This document shows positions 23,020-33,883 of a stretch of 64,000 nt of DNA, in pieces. This stretch comes from Sepiola atlantica (taxonomy: Eukaryota; Mollusca; Cephalopoda; Sepiida; Sepiolidae), in NCBI GenBank assembly GCA_963556195.1, contig OY744528.1, forward strand, positions 62,109,552-62,173,551. Direction: 5' to 3'. The stretch's first letter is position 1; each line of letters starts with the position of its first letter. A program made the translations under genes and the position numbers. The notes beneath the pieces are model-generated. The model saw only the letters and a program-made list of their open reading frames with translations, was not told the DNA's origin and did no database searches.

Positions 23020-24171
23020 TGTTGCATACACGCTCACATTAAACGTCACGAGAGCAAAGGGGGGGAGAGAGAACTTCTTTATTACTTCAGGCAGAAATCC
23101 TTCCGGACTGAGGCATTTCTCCAAAATCACCTCACCGGCCGAAAATAACGCGTAATGTTCACGAGAGGATTAATGGTGATCTCAATCTCTCCCCCAGCAC
23201 CTCCGATGATACAATTTTCATAGACATTCTCATAGTCGTTTTACTCTATAAAATTCGAACAGTATATCACTTTTTCTCTATAAATTTCGTAAACACAGTC
23301 CTAAATCTTCACTCATCAACTTACGGCATCTCAGCCTTTTTTCAATTACAAATCTTTTAACGGCATCTCAGGCCTTTTTCATTACGAATCTTTTCACGTC
23401 ATCTCAACCTTTTTTTAATAAACGTCCTCTGTTCAAACCACTACCGTTTACGGCATCTCAGGCCTTTTTCAATTACGGCCTCCTTTCATTTATAGCCTCT
23501 TTCATTTATACGTATCTTAACGTCTTTAAAACAGTTCTCAAACAAATCTCAAATAGATCTCAAAGGTTACCTTGATTTCTGTTCTCCTCTTTGGCCCGTG
23601 ATTCGTCTAGTCTTCGCCGCTGTGTCGTCTCGATCAAAGGAAGAAGTATGTCTCGGACAAAAGGAACACACGAGACCCGGGTTTTCTTGAGGGAATATTT
23701 CACACAATTTTATTCATTCTCAACACTCCATTTTCTTACTTTTCGGTTCGGTTGTTGTCAGGGGGATTCCGGCTTCGATTCTCTCACACTCGGGCTATTT
23801 TCTTTTCTTCTGGGGATATCTTTTGGCCCTCCCACAGCGGGGCCCTGCCCGTTTTCCCGGCTACATTTTCGCAACCGATCTGAACACTCTCGCTTCCAGA
23901 CACAGACTGATTCTAAAAACTAAGTTGTTGTTCTCTGTGGTCGCGTGATTCTCGTTCCCACGCAGACCAAGGGGACAAAACCGTCTCACTCTGATCTCTG
24001 ACTCAAAGGTCACGTCAGGTTTCTAGATTTGTTTTGACTATTCCTGAATCAAACACTTCTCTGACTCATTTCTGAGTCCAGAAACAAAACCTATTTTTCG
24101 AATAACAAAACTAGCTATTTGATACTAGTTAATCTACCCGTTTGAAATACAGGGCCCGTCATAATATAACA
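23020..24171 (-). repeat. LTR, left (3' LTR on the sense strand)
   Basis: 1152 bp, ends TGTT...AACA as a 4-base inverted repeat. On the minus strand it carries two TATAAATG boxes (complement 23503-23510 and 23487-23494), three copies of a 'GGCCTGAGATGCCGT'-like word, AATAAA (complement 23078-23083) 58 bases from the end, and two TGACTCA sites (23999-24005, 24062-24068). The 110-codon frame 23591-23923 is on the other strand and is repeated in the right LTR only because the LTRs are near identical. Confidence 0.9.
23999..24068. promoter_or_regulatory. Paired AP-1-like sites (TGACTCA) in left LTR
   Basis: Two perfect TGACTCA heptamers (23999-24005 and 24062-24068), plus variants 'ctgagtcc' and 'gaatcaaa' nearby, upstream of the putative TATA boxes on the sense (minus) strand. 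The matching pair in the right LTR is at 27997-28003 and 28060-28066. AP-1 binding is inferred from the consensus only. Confidence 0.4.
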
Positions 24172-24183
24172 CTCCTCTCCACC
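24172..24183 (-). other. Polypurine tract
   Basis: ctcctctccacc on the + strand, i.e. GGTGGAGAGGAG on the sense strand, directly against the LTR start TGTT. This is the position where plus-strand DNA synthesis is primed in LTR retroelements. Confidence 0.65.
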
Positions 24184-26993
24184 TTATCTTTCAAAATTTC
24201 TTCCCTGAAGAAATTTACACAAATATCCAAATCCATCACCAACACTTTTTTTTTTTTAAATACACACGCACATTTTCATCTAATCATCGGTACACAACCG
24301 ATTGCTGATCGGGCGTATTGCCGCGATATGGGGGCGCAAAAACAGAAACCCCTTTCCTTAACCTGTAAACTTAAATGGTCAGCCTCTCAAAATTACAAGA
24401 GGTACCGTTTTCCTACCACTGTCTAATCTGGACCATATACTTCGAACATTCCAGTGCCCCGGCGCAAACGTCCGCGAACAATCACCCATGTCTCTAGCTC
24501 CCAGCCCTGTTCATTAAACGTGGAGGACCCCATCCCATGGATCTATCTAGTCGATACGGTATTGAGCGAAATGTCACATCGAATCATCCTGCTCCCGGAA
24601 CACGCCGAATGACCACAAACTAGGCCCAACCTATAATCTTATAATTAAATCCAATTAACACCCGGTACCTCTTTTTTTTTTAAAATCGATCCCCATGGTT
24701 CTATCCGCCCCGACGCGCGCACCCGGGTCACACCACACCCCAGCTTAACTCCATCCCCACTGGTGTTGAGCAGACACCAATTCTATGCGTTCCCTTCCCG
24801 TGTCCTTATCTATGCGGTGAGGGGGTGGGGTATCTTCGCAGCACACTCGTCGGCAAACATCCAAAATCCACAAAAAACAATGGGACCACAATTTCAAAGC
24901 TTAACATTTTACACAACTTTCACACACTCTATCGGCGCAGTTGGGTACACCTGGGTCACAAAAACAACAATCTCCATAACTGACCACCTTCCTTTTCTCG
25001 TGGTCCCACAGAATGACCATCACCGTCATTCTCCCGTTCGCAATTTTAACGTATGCAGGCTTTACCACAAGCCTCGCCACTAACCCATGGGTACTCTATA
25101 AAAGAGAGCATACGAGCAAACGCCGGGAATCCCTCATTGACTTTCCAAGCCTGTACATACTCTGTACACGGGGATTTTTCCCGATAAAATCAACCCTGTC
25201 CAAGGGTTTCCGCGATCCGACCCAAACCAACTCCCGCTGCCCGAACCTAATCAACTCAAATCGCCCGGCTGACCCAAACTCATTCAATTTAAGAACTGTT
25301 TTTTTTTTTTCAATTACATTTTTAAATTTCACCATCCTCTAAATAGTAAAATCTCATTCACTCAAGCATTGGAAACCCGGAATCCTCCATGTAACAAATA
25401 CATCAAAATACATCAACATACATCAAAAAAAAAAAAATAAATAAAATTCATTCCACCCAACAACAACAAAAAAATAAAACCGAAACCGACAGAACCAATG
25501 GAGAACATATCTCCATAACACAATACAATACAATTCAAAAAAGAAAGGGAAAAGAGAACAGCGCCCGACACAGCGGGCCGACATGCCGCCAAACTCCAGC
25601 CCGGACGCCACCAGATCACCCGTCGTTGTCGTCGTTATTTTTCTGCCACCTTCATAGCAGTTTTCAAGGCCCACGGGCGCCTTCTTTCTCTCTCTCTCTC
25701 TCCCTCTCTCTCCCTCTCCCTCTCTCTTTTTAACACGCATATTCCGACCTCGCGCGCACATTTTTTTTAAACAATCTCTTTTAACATTTCAATTCTTCTC
25801 TCTTCTTTCTCTCTCTCTCTTTCTAGGACGCACACACATTCCAAAAAACAAAAGACATCGGCCACAGGGTGGCACATCGGTCCCTCTCTTTCCACGCTCT
25901 CTCCGTCTCTGTCTCTCTCTTTCCAACACATTCTCTCTTTTTTTTTTTCTTAACACGCACACTCCGTCCTCGCGTGTACATGCCATTTCAGCACATCCAC
26001 CCTTTTTTAACATTTCACTTCTTCCTCTCTTTCTCAATTGCATACCTCCCTTGTTTCTCTTTTTTTCTTTTTTTCGCCCGTCACCGCCTTTGTCCCCCAC
26101 CAACACAAACCAGAAAAAAAATTACAGCAACAAATTCTTAAAACACAACACAAAAAAAACATAATTACGGCAAATCGTCCTTTTCTTTCTAACTAGAATG
26201 TACTTTTCCTACAAAGTCTTAACAATTGTTTTTGCGCGTGTGTGTGCGTGCGTTATTCTTTCTTTTTTTTGTGAATCTTAACAATTAATAAAATCTCTTT
26301 CTGCGTAATCTAATAATTGTGTGTGCGTGCGTTCTTTTTTTAACAAAATGTGTCCTTTTTTTTTTTTTCTTTCTTTTTTTGTGAATCTTAACAACTAACA
26401 AAATGTGTCTTTTTCTCTCTCTGCGTAATCTAATGATTGTGTGTGCGTGCGTTTTTTTCTTTTTTTTTAACAAAATGTGTCTTTCTTTTTTCTTCTTTCT
26501 TTTTTTTGTGAATCTTAACAATTAACAAAATGTGTCTTTTTCTCTTTCTATTGTGTGTGCGTTCTTCTTTCTTTTTTTTTTTTTTTTTTTTTTTAACAAA
26601 ATGTGTCTTTCTTTTTTCTCTTTCTTTTTTTTTGTGAATCTTAACAATTAACAAAATGTGTCTTTCTTTTTTTTTCTTCGTAATCTAATAATTGTGTGTG
26701 CGTTCTTCTTTTTTTTTTTTTTTTTAACAAAATGTGTCTTTCTTTTGTGTATCTCAACAATTTTCCCCTCGTGTCTCGTTCCTTTTTTTTCTTCCTTTTT
26801 CTATTACTTTAACTTCGTAACAGTTCCTTTTTTTTTTTTTTAAATTTATCTATCCAACATAAAAATACGAGGTACTCACTGTTCGTTGACATCACTCTCC
26901 GTTGATCTCCCTCTGTCTTCGCTTGCTTCTGGACCCCAAGATTTTCGTTGTAGCAACGCGGTTCGTTTCAACCTATTTCTTGTGGAAATAGCA
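24184..26993 (-). other. LTR-element interior, no coding capacity seen
   Basis: GC-richer and CT-biased compared with the flanks. Contains a CT microsatellite (25685-25730, 25800-25930), TATA-like 'tctataaaag' at about 25095, and a degenerate minisatellite at 26270-26760. The longest frames (about 110 codons) are low-complexity Arg/Lys/Glu or Phe/Ser/Leu runs. I looked for DTG/DSG protease, YXDD and HHCC motifs and saw none. Confidence 0.6.
26270..26760 (-). repeat. Degenerate minisatellite inside the LTR element
   Basis: Four to five units of 'gtgaatcttaacaattaac' + 'aaaatgtgtctttt' + 'taatctaataattgtgtgtg' + 'cgtgcgttctt', about 110-120 bp each, separated by poly-T of varying length. Confidence 0.8.
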
Positions 26994-27007
26994 GGTCACG
27001 GCAACCA
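26994..27007 (-). other. Candidate primer-binding site, tRNA-His-like
   Basis: The complement reads TGGTTGCCGTGACC, 10 bases inside the 5' LTR on the sense strand. The 3' end of animal tRNA-His predicts TGGTGCCGTGAC, so the match is good with one extra T. Offset and insertion make it tentative. Confidence 0.45.
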
Positions 27008-27017
27008 ATTCAATATA

Positions 27018-28169
27018 TGTTGCATACACGCTCACATTAAACGTCACGAGAGCAAAGGGGGGGAGAGAGAACTTCTTTATTACTTCAGGCAGAAATCCTT
27101 CCGGACTGAGGCATTTCTCCAAAATCACCTCACCGGCCGAAAATAACGCGTAATGTTCACGAGAGGATTAATGGTGATCTCAATCTCTCCCCCAGCACCT
27201 CCGATGATACAATTTTCATAGACATTCTCATAGTCGTTTTACTCTATAAAATTCGAACAGTATATCACTTTTTCTCTATAAATTTCGTAAACACAGTCCT
27301 AAATCTTCACTCATCAACTTACGGCATCTCAGCCTTTTTTCAATTACAAATCTTTTAACGGCATCTCAGGCCTTTTTCATTACGAATCTTTTCACGTCAT
27401 CTCAACCTTTTTTTAATAAACGTCCTCTGTTCAAACCACTACCGTTTACGGCATCTCAGGCCTTTTTCAATTACGGCCTCCTTTCATTTATAGCCTCTTT
27501 CATTTATACGTATCTTAACGTCTTTAAAACAGTTCTCAAACAAATCTCAAATAGATCTCAAAGGTTACCTTGATTTCTGTTCTCCTCTTTGGCCCGTGAT
27601 TCGTCTAGTCTTCGCCGCTGTGTCGTCTCGATCAAAGGAAGAAGTATGTCTCAGACAAAAGGAACACACGAGACCCGGGTTTTCTTGAGGGAATATTTCA
27701 CACAATTTTATTTATTCTCAACACTCCATTTTCTTACTTTTCGGTTCGGTTGTTGTCAGGGGGATTCCGGCTTCGATTCTCTCACACTCGGGCTATTTTC
27801 TTTTCTTCTGGGGATATCTTTTGGCCCTCCCACAGCGGGGCCCTGCCCGTTTTCCCGGCTACATTTTCGCAACCGATCTGAACACTCTCGCTTCCAGACA
27901 CAGACTGATTCTAAAAACTAAGTTGTTGTTCTCTGTGGTCGCGTGATTCTCGTTCCCACGCAGACCAAGGGGACAAAACCGTCTCACTCTGATCTCTGAC
28001 TCAAAGGTCACGTCAGGTTTCTAGATTTGTTTTGACTATTCCTGAATCAAACACTTCTCTGACTCATTTCTGAGTCCAGAAACAAAACCTATTTTTCGAA
28101 TAACAAAACTAGCTATTTGATACTAGTTAATCTACCCGTTTGAAATACAGGGCCCGTCATAATATAACA
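27018..28169 (-). repeat. LTR, right (5' LTR on the sense strand)
   Basis: 1152 bp, same length as the left LTR. I see two substitutions only (g/a near 27653 and c/t near 27713 relative to the left copy). That implies a very recent insertion. Confidence 0.9.
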
Positions 28170-28173
28170 CTAC

Positions 28174-28495
28174 TACTGTTATTGCCACCATTATGACTAC
28201 TTCTATAATTTTTCACTATCATCACTACTATTGTTAAGATTACTGGGATTACCACTCTGATTACTGTTGTCTGTTAAACCACTATTTTTATATGATCAGC
28301 ATTATTGCAACCATTAACCCATATCATAATATCGGCAAACATTATCTTATCATTATTTAATATTATTATGATAATCACTACCCACTAGGATTCCTAATAT
28401 TCCTTAATTATTCTATTTCTTTCCTAAACTATTATTTTTATAAACTCTAAAATATTATTGACCACTATTATTATTTTTATTATTATTATTATTAC

Positions 28496-28568
<73 letters not shown>

Positions 28569-28703
28569 AATTAATAACGCCAGCATTTTCCAGTTATTCT
28601 TTTAGTTATATTTTTTTATATTTTTTGGTATTTTTTAGTATTTTTATTATACTTCATTTATTATTATTTTCATTATTTCACCTCAATTATTAGGGGTATC
28701 TAC

Positions 28704-28754
<51 letters not shown>

Positions 28755-28766
28755 TACTACTATTCC
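28174..28766 (+). repeat. Tandem duplication, right copy
   Basis: Starts 'tactgttattgccaccatta' and runs to 'tactactactattcctg'. It has an extra 'aaactctaaaatattattga' segment near 28441 and a few substitutions against the left copy. The two copies are more diverged than the LTRs between them. Confidence 0.85.
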
Positions 28767-29417
28767 TGTTACATTTAACGAATATACTTATTTATTCAAA
28801 TTAACTCCAGACAAATTATAAAGACAATATAAACCCAGAACCGCGACACATTTTATCACCGCCCCAACCAATATAACAATCAGCCCAGTTTGCACGCACG
28901 CATACTACAGTTCACTTGGAAAAATACATTTATAAACTCGACGGTTTTTTGACACCTAATTCGTGCATGTCTACCACCCCCCTCCTTCCCTCCCGATCTA
29001 AATCAACAGACGCCCTCTCTCTCTCTCCTTCTTTTTCTTTTTCTTTTTTCCTCTATGTGTCTCTCCCCTCATCATTATTTGTTCCTCTTTCCACCATATA
29101 TTTTTATTTTTTTATTTATTTATTTATTTATTTATTTGCCCTGTCTGTTTCAGATTCTAGACCTTAGATTTTTAGATTTTTTAATTTTTAATTTTTAATT
29201 TTAATTTTTTAACGGCTTTAATTTTTGAAATGTTAAATTTCTTTCCTTCTTCTTCTCTGTCTCTACCCCTCCACTTCATTCTCTCCAAATATGATCTGAG
29301 GTTAAGATCGGATTCTAACTCTGCCTGATGAGATCTCAGTTTATAGTAACTGTTGATCGATAACATCGACATGCCAGTGTCGCAGATTTTGTACATGTCT
29401 GTGTAAATAAAATTATC

Positions 29418-29451
<34 letters not shown>

Positions 29452-30028
29452 CGAGAGAGAGAGATCCACACATATTATATATATATATATATATATATAC
29501 ATATTACTAACGGATACCTCCCTTTTTCCTACTGATTAGTGCAGTCCATATATAAATATTTTGGTCAATATTTACCTCTTTCTGTCCAATATTCTAACGG
29601 TTATTGAATTAATTCACTATAAACACAATTTATACATACATATCCTACCCGTGCGTTAACGTATATTTATGCATATGCATAATTACACGTACATATATCT
29701 ATACCTAGACATATATACACAGAATCCCTATGTATATATACACGTACAACTATATTTATTACTTGTATCTTACTTATACTCTCAGATATCTACCCATATA
29801 CATGTATATATACATATATATACACACAACTACATGCAGTGACATGTAAATACGTCCATAAATATATACATACATACATAAAGAATATATATAAAAATAT
29901 AAAACTTTTACACACATAAATAATATACACATACACAAAAAAGGACTTATCCATGTAACTATATACACATGTATGCACACATCTAGACACATTTATATCC
30001 TTTTTACATACATTCATACACACCCATA
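28767..30028. other. Low-complexity intron DNA
   Basis: CT-rich stretch (28980-29110), ATTT repeats (29105-29140), TA arrays (29420-29440, 29475-29500) with GA run, then ACATATAT-type purine/pyrimidine alternation to 30028. The short frames in 29774-30023 are repeat products. Confidence 0.7.
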
Positions 30029-30183
30029 TGTTATATTACATTCGTATGGGCTTCCATACGTGCTCCCGGAGCTGGAAGTCGTCAGGTGACGCGTATTTAA
30101 ACTGGCCATATCTGCCATGTTTTTGTATTCCTTTTTTAGTTGAATAAAGTTTGGCTTCCAAGTAACACATGCTTTTTATTACA
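30029..30183 (+). repeat. 5' LTR (155 bp) of the gypsy-like element
   Basis: Begins TGTTATATTACA, ends TTTTATTACA. Contains a TATA-like 'gtatttaaactgg' (about 30092) and AATAAA (about 30143). From 'aggtgacgcgtatttaaact' to the end it matches 31848-31947. Confidence 0.85.
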
Positions 30184-30229
30184 ATTTATTCAACTTAAAC
30201 TTTTTTTTTGGATGTCTACCACGATACTA

Positions 30230-31422
30230 AGATGGATGTGACATGGAAACCAAAATGCCTAGACATTGATCCCAGTCTGCCAAGGAATACCGACACTGGC
30301 GTGCAATATTAAGTAATTACCTTGAAGATTATGAAGATAGGATACCGAACAATTACAGAGCCCTGTTAAGCTGTGTGAGCTCTAATGTTTATGAATTTAT
30401 AGAGACATGTATGAACTTTGATGCTGCTATAGCAAAGCTGTACAGCTTGTTTATTAAAACACCGAATGAAGTCTTTGCAAAACATATACTAGCAACCAGA
30501 CGGCAGAAGCCGGGAGAAACGATGGACGAATTTTTTTCGAGAATTGGAGAAACTAAAAAGGAATTGCAACTTCCGCGACCACAGTGCAGAGGGGTGTGGC
30601 GACGAGGCAATGCGTGACATATTCATTTCTGGAATATCCTCACCTTCAATACGACAGCGGGTCCTGGACAATAAAACACTGGACCTTCTGACGGCGTACA
30701 GTCAAGCCTCTGCGTTGGATATAGCCCAGCGTAATAGTGATGCGTATGCAACTCCGGATACCTACCTGGCTACGGTCGTGGACCCAGGATCACTACAGGT
30801 ATGTGAATGTAGTTGTTCTAGTCCTCCAGTTGCTCCCAGTGAATCGGCTACAGCTGCCACATATAAGAATCGTAAATGTTTCTTTTGTGGTTTCTCCTAC
30901 CGCGAGGCTACTTGCAATAAATGCTCCAAGAAAGGACATTATGCCTGCGTGTGCAAATCTGAGTCTTCAAGTTCAGTGGCAACATTGGTCGGTTCTCACT
31001 TACTGACCACATTTACCAACATACCACAAGGACTCGCGCCAGCTGCAACGCATGTGACTATTAACGGGACAAGATTAAGTGCTCTCCTGGATTCTTGCAG
31101 TACTGACAGCTATCTTAATGAAAGAATTGTGCAGGAACTAAAACTAAAAGTTTATCCGTCCAATAAAGACATTTTTATGGCTCAGAAAACCTTGAATACT
31201 CGTTCCAAGGGCTATGTTGTTGTTAACCTAGCTCTCGATCTTAATAACCAGTTCTACATTGCTACATGGCTTGGTATTCTGAAAAATCTGTGTTCGGACT
31301 TAATACTTGGCCAGCATTTCTTGCGTCAACATCAGAGTGTAACTTTTAAATACGGTGGGCCCCGTCCCAAGTTAACTATGGATAGAGCTCCCCCCTTTGT
31401 GCATTGGCCGCAGCAAAAATAG
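30230..31422 (+). pseudogene. Ty3/gypsy gag-protease, frameshifted
   Basis: Gag reads NYLEDYEDRIPNNYRALL, then YSLFIKTPNEVFAKHILATR and RQKPGETMDEFFSRIGE. The frame shifts near 30550 and continues as LKRNCNFRDHSAEGCGDEAM and RDIFISGISSPSIRQRVLD. A knuckle region CFFCGFSYREATCNKCSKKG keeps one CCHC unit and part of another (in-frame loss). The protease active site is LLDSCSTDSYL, with Cys where Gly is expected in D-S-G, then DLILGQHFLRQH. Defective. Confidence 0.85.
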
Positions 31423-31910
31423 AAGAGCCGTCTCTTTTTCAAAATGTATCTTCAAACTGCAAACCAATAGCTGCCAAATCCATACGTTTTAGCAAGGACG
31501 ATCAGATATTCATTGCAGAGGAAGTTAATCATCTATTCTCTGAGGGCATAATCGAAACCAGCATATCACCATGGCGAGCCCAAGTAGTGGTAGCGAAGGA
31601 CCCCACCCACCGACATAAAAAGCGGATGGGTGTGGATTATTCACAAACAATTAACCAATACACTGAATTAGATGTCTACCCATTGCCAAGGATAGACGAC
31701 ATGGTGAATGATCTCCTTAACAGTAACCCGACCTATGCACACATTAGGTACCCAGATGAACGAAACTCTACTGTGTCTGTTCGTGACTTAGCACCTTGTC
31801 CCGAAGCCCAGACAATTTTAAGGTCTCCTATTGAGGAACAAGAGAGAGGTGACGCGTATTTAAACTGGCCATATCTACCACCTTTTTGTATTCCTTTTTT
31901 AGTTGAATAA
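31404..31910 (+). pseudogene. Ty3/gypsy RT start fused to pol C-terminal tail
   Basis: RT fingers: FSKDDQIFIAEEVNHLFSEG, IIETSISPWRAQVVVAKDP, RMGVDYSQTINQYTELDVYP and LPRIDDMVNDL. At about 31712-31720 it jumps in frame to YAHIRYPDERNSTVSVRDLA, the tail of integrase-type pol proteins, and runs into the 3' LTR. The catalytic YxDD is absent. Confidence 0.85.
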
Positions 31911-31947
31911 AGCTTGGCTTCCAAGTAACACATGTTTTTTTATTACA
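31848..31947 (+). repeat. 3' LTR, 5'-truncated
   Basis: Matches the last 98-100 bases of the 5' LTR with about four differences. The first 57 or so LTR bases and the polypurine tract are missing. Confidence 0.85.
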
Positions 31948-31952
31948 CCATA

Positions 31953-32520
31953 TATACACTACATTTCTATCATCAAACTTAAGTGTTTACATCATTTATT
32001 CCTATTAATACGTGCAAACATTCATATCTTTACGTCACTAAATAATATATATACTTTTTGATATCAGCCTATTACTGCCGAATAGCTCATTTCTATTTCA
32101 TACATTATATTATCCCTTCTCTCAAAGGCAAACAATTACTTAACTTTCTTCTATATACTTACGGTTCCTACTCAATGCCTCCTGTTTTTTACCAAGTCAC
32201 GGGTAATGAATTTAGAAGTGACTCTACCGATATTTATCTTGCAAAATTATTGAATACGTGTTAATATTTACCTTTCTTCTTTTACGCTTTTCGATGTACT
32301 TGAATTCTATTATATTTTGAATATATCATACTTTTTTTATTCTTTTTTATATATATATGTAGACTGTGGAAACCCTCCCCATCTCGGCATCTTGCAGTAT
32401 TCATCCTTTCTAGCTCTCTCCGTTCTATTTATTTACATTTATACCTACTCTAGTATTAATACAAGGAACTTACAAAATAAGCATCACTAAGGCAAACAAA
32501 CTGGTCAAGTACAGTGCATG
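31953..32520. other. Intron DNA, nothing recognised
   Basis: AT-rich with no repeat match found inside the window. The 68-codon frame at 32058 has no recognisable feature. Confidence 0.4.
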
Positions 32521-33832
32521 TAATTGTAACGGTTAATTCTATATATAAATAAATAAGAATTATGAGAAAGTATTAAAATCAGATCTACTGTAGATCTGGT
32601 GTAGTGGTCTGTTTTAGATTACTTAAGTACAAAAATATAAAAACACAAGACTAAAAATAAAATAGAATAAACAACATAAACTCACAATGAAGTAAAAGTC
32701 AGTAAAGTCAAAATAAGAATAAAATCAATATGTAACATAATAGTCGTTATTGGACATCATTATTTGTAATTTAAAGTCTGCTTAGTGTGTGTTCCTTGAA
32801 ATGTTTGCAGTTTAAAGTAGTTTCCTGTCTGACGTTGAGTAATCTTTCCTTGTCTTTAAATCTTACAATTTCTAGTTTCTCACCTAGGCATAAGAAACAG
32901 GGTGAGTTGAGTGATCTACAGGTCTTGGCTTTTCGTATTATGCTCCATCTAATTATTGTTTTTTTTCTATCATCTATCAATTCCCAGAAGTATCGGGACA
33001 ACAAAGTGTTACTATAGTTTTTATTTCTAAAAGATAATGTGTGCACGTAAAACCTATCCTTAAAACTCCCTGACATGCTTCCTATTTAAAATTTCTTTTG
33101 ATCTGGATTTCCTGCTGTGTAGATTTTTGTGCAATATATTACTGATGTGGTAATGCAATTGTTTTGTAGGGGACATTCATCCTGTCTTTGACAATTACAA
33201 TTGTTAGTGGTTCATTACTGTCAATACTATTATTTGTATCATTCCTTTTAAGTATTTTATTGTTGTGTTTTATAATGATTCTTTGTAGGTTATCTGTGCA
33301 ACTATAACTTAATTTTAATGTGTTTTTATTAAATAACTTATGCAGTGCGTTACTTGGTGGGAAGTGTTTGTTTATAAGCTGTAGGAATTTGCTACCAATT
33401 TTTGTTTTTAACATTAAATTGAAGGGGGGTGTAAACCAGATTATCTTGTGGCCTCGATTTCTAGAATTGTTCGTATTTGTTGCTATATTCTTATATGCAA
33501 AATGCAACAAAATTAGAAAGATAATTCACAAAGAAATGAATATACTAGGGCTTAAGGTTAACTTCCTTTATGTAACTAGCAAGTATAAACCCTTCATGAA
33601 AGAAAACTCCAACCCTATATACGTGCACCCACAATCAAACCACCCACCTTCAATGATTAAACACATACCTAAGTTCATAGAAAGTAGAATTAGTAATAAT
33701 TCATCGGATGAAACAACATTTAACAACTATAAGAACATTTATAACACAGCTTTAAATAATAGCAGGTACATAAACGCTGATATAAAATATAAGAATATAG
33801 CAACAAATACAAACAATTCTAGAAATCAATAT

Positions 33833-33840
<8 letters not shown>
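32521..33840 (-). mobile_element. Penelope-like element with inverted 5' part
   Basis: The 3' part (about 32521-33510) lies on the minus strand: the frame 33510-33139 reads HKIIWFTPPFNLMLKTKIGS and the frame 33076-32771 reads MSGSFKDRFYVHTLSF and SPCFLCLGEKLEIV. The 5' part (about 33503-33835) lies on the + strand: EMNILGLKVNFLYVTSKYKP, NPIYVHPQSNHPPSMIKH, FIESRISNNSSDETTFNNYK. Both arms contain YKNIATNTNNSRN, so about 38 bases are present twice in opposite directions. The Tyr codon of the nuclease YIG has become a stop (K-F-stop-I-G-S). A TA array (33838-33874) closes the + arm. Confidence 0.85.
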
Positions 33841-33881
<41 letters not shown>

Positions 33882-33883
33882 CA

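Larger units (their letters stand above)
23020..28169 (-). mobile_element. Young non-coding LTR retroelement, 5.15 kb
   Basis: Two direct 1152-bp repeats (23020-24171, 27018-28169) beginning TGTTGCATAC and ending ATATAACA flank a 2846-bp interior. A 4-bp duplication (ctac) surrounds it. The minus strand is the likely sense strand: a purine tract GGTGGAGAGGAG abuts the left LTR, a primer-site-like word lies by the right LTR, and within the LTR two TATA boxes and an AATAAA are in the proper order on that strand. No gag, protease, RT or integrase motif appears in any frame of the interior; it is CT-rich simple sequence and minisatellite. It must have been moved by another element's proteins. I cannot assign the parent superfamily. 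Confidence 0.88.
30029..31947 (+). mobile_element. Internally deleted Ty3/gypsy element
   Basis: 1.9 kb with a 155-bp 5' LTR (30029-30183), a 5'-shortened 3' LTR (31848-31947) and a perfect 5-bp duplication ccata (30024-30028 and 31948-31952). The inside keeps gag, zinc knuckle, protease, the first third of RT and the last 40 codons of pol; the RT palm, RNase H and integrase are deleted. One frame runs across the pol deletion. Confidence 0.88.

Noticed and set aside
23591..23923. 110-codon frame present in both LTRs (also 27589-27921)
   Set aside because: Preserved only because the LTRs are nearly identical. It lies on the strand opposite to the inferred element transcription and shows no known motif.
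25423..26106. Arg/Glu/Lys-rich minus-strand frames inside the LTR element
   Set aside because: They translate CT microsatellites. No gag-like or basic nucleocapsid motif with Cys/His.
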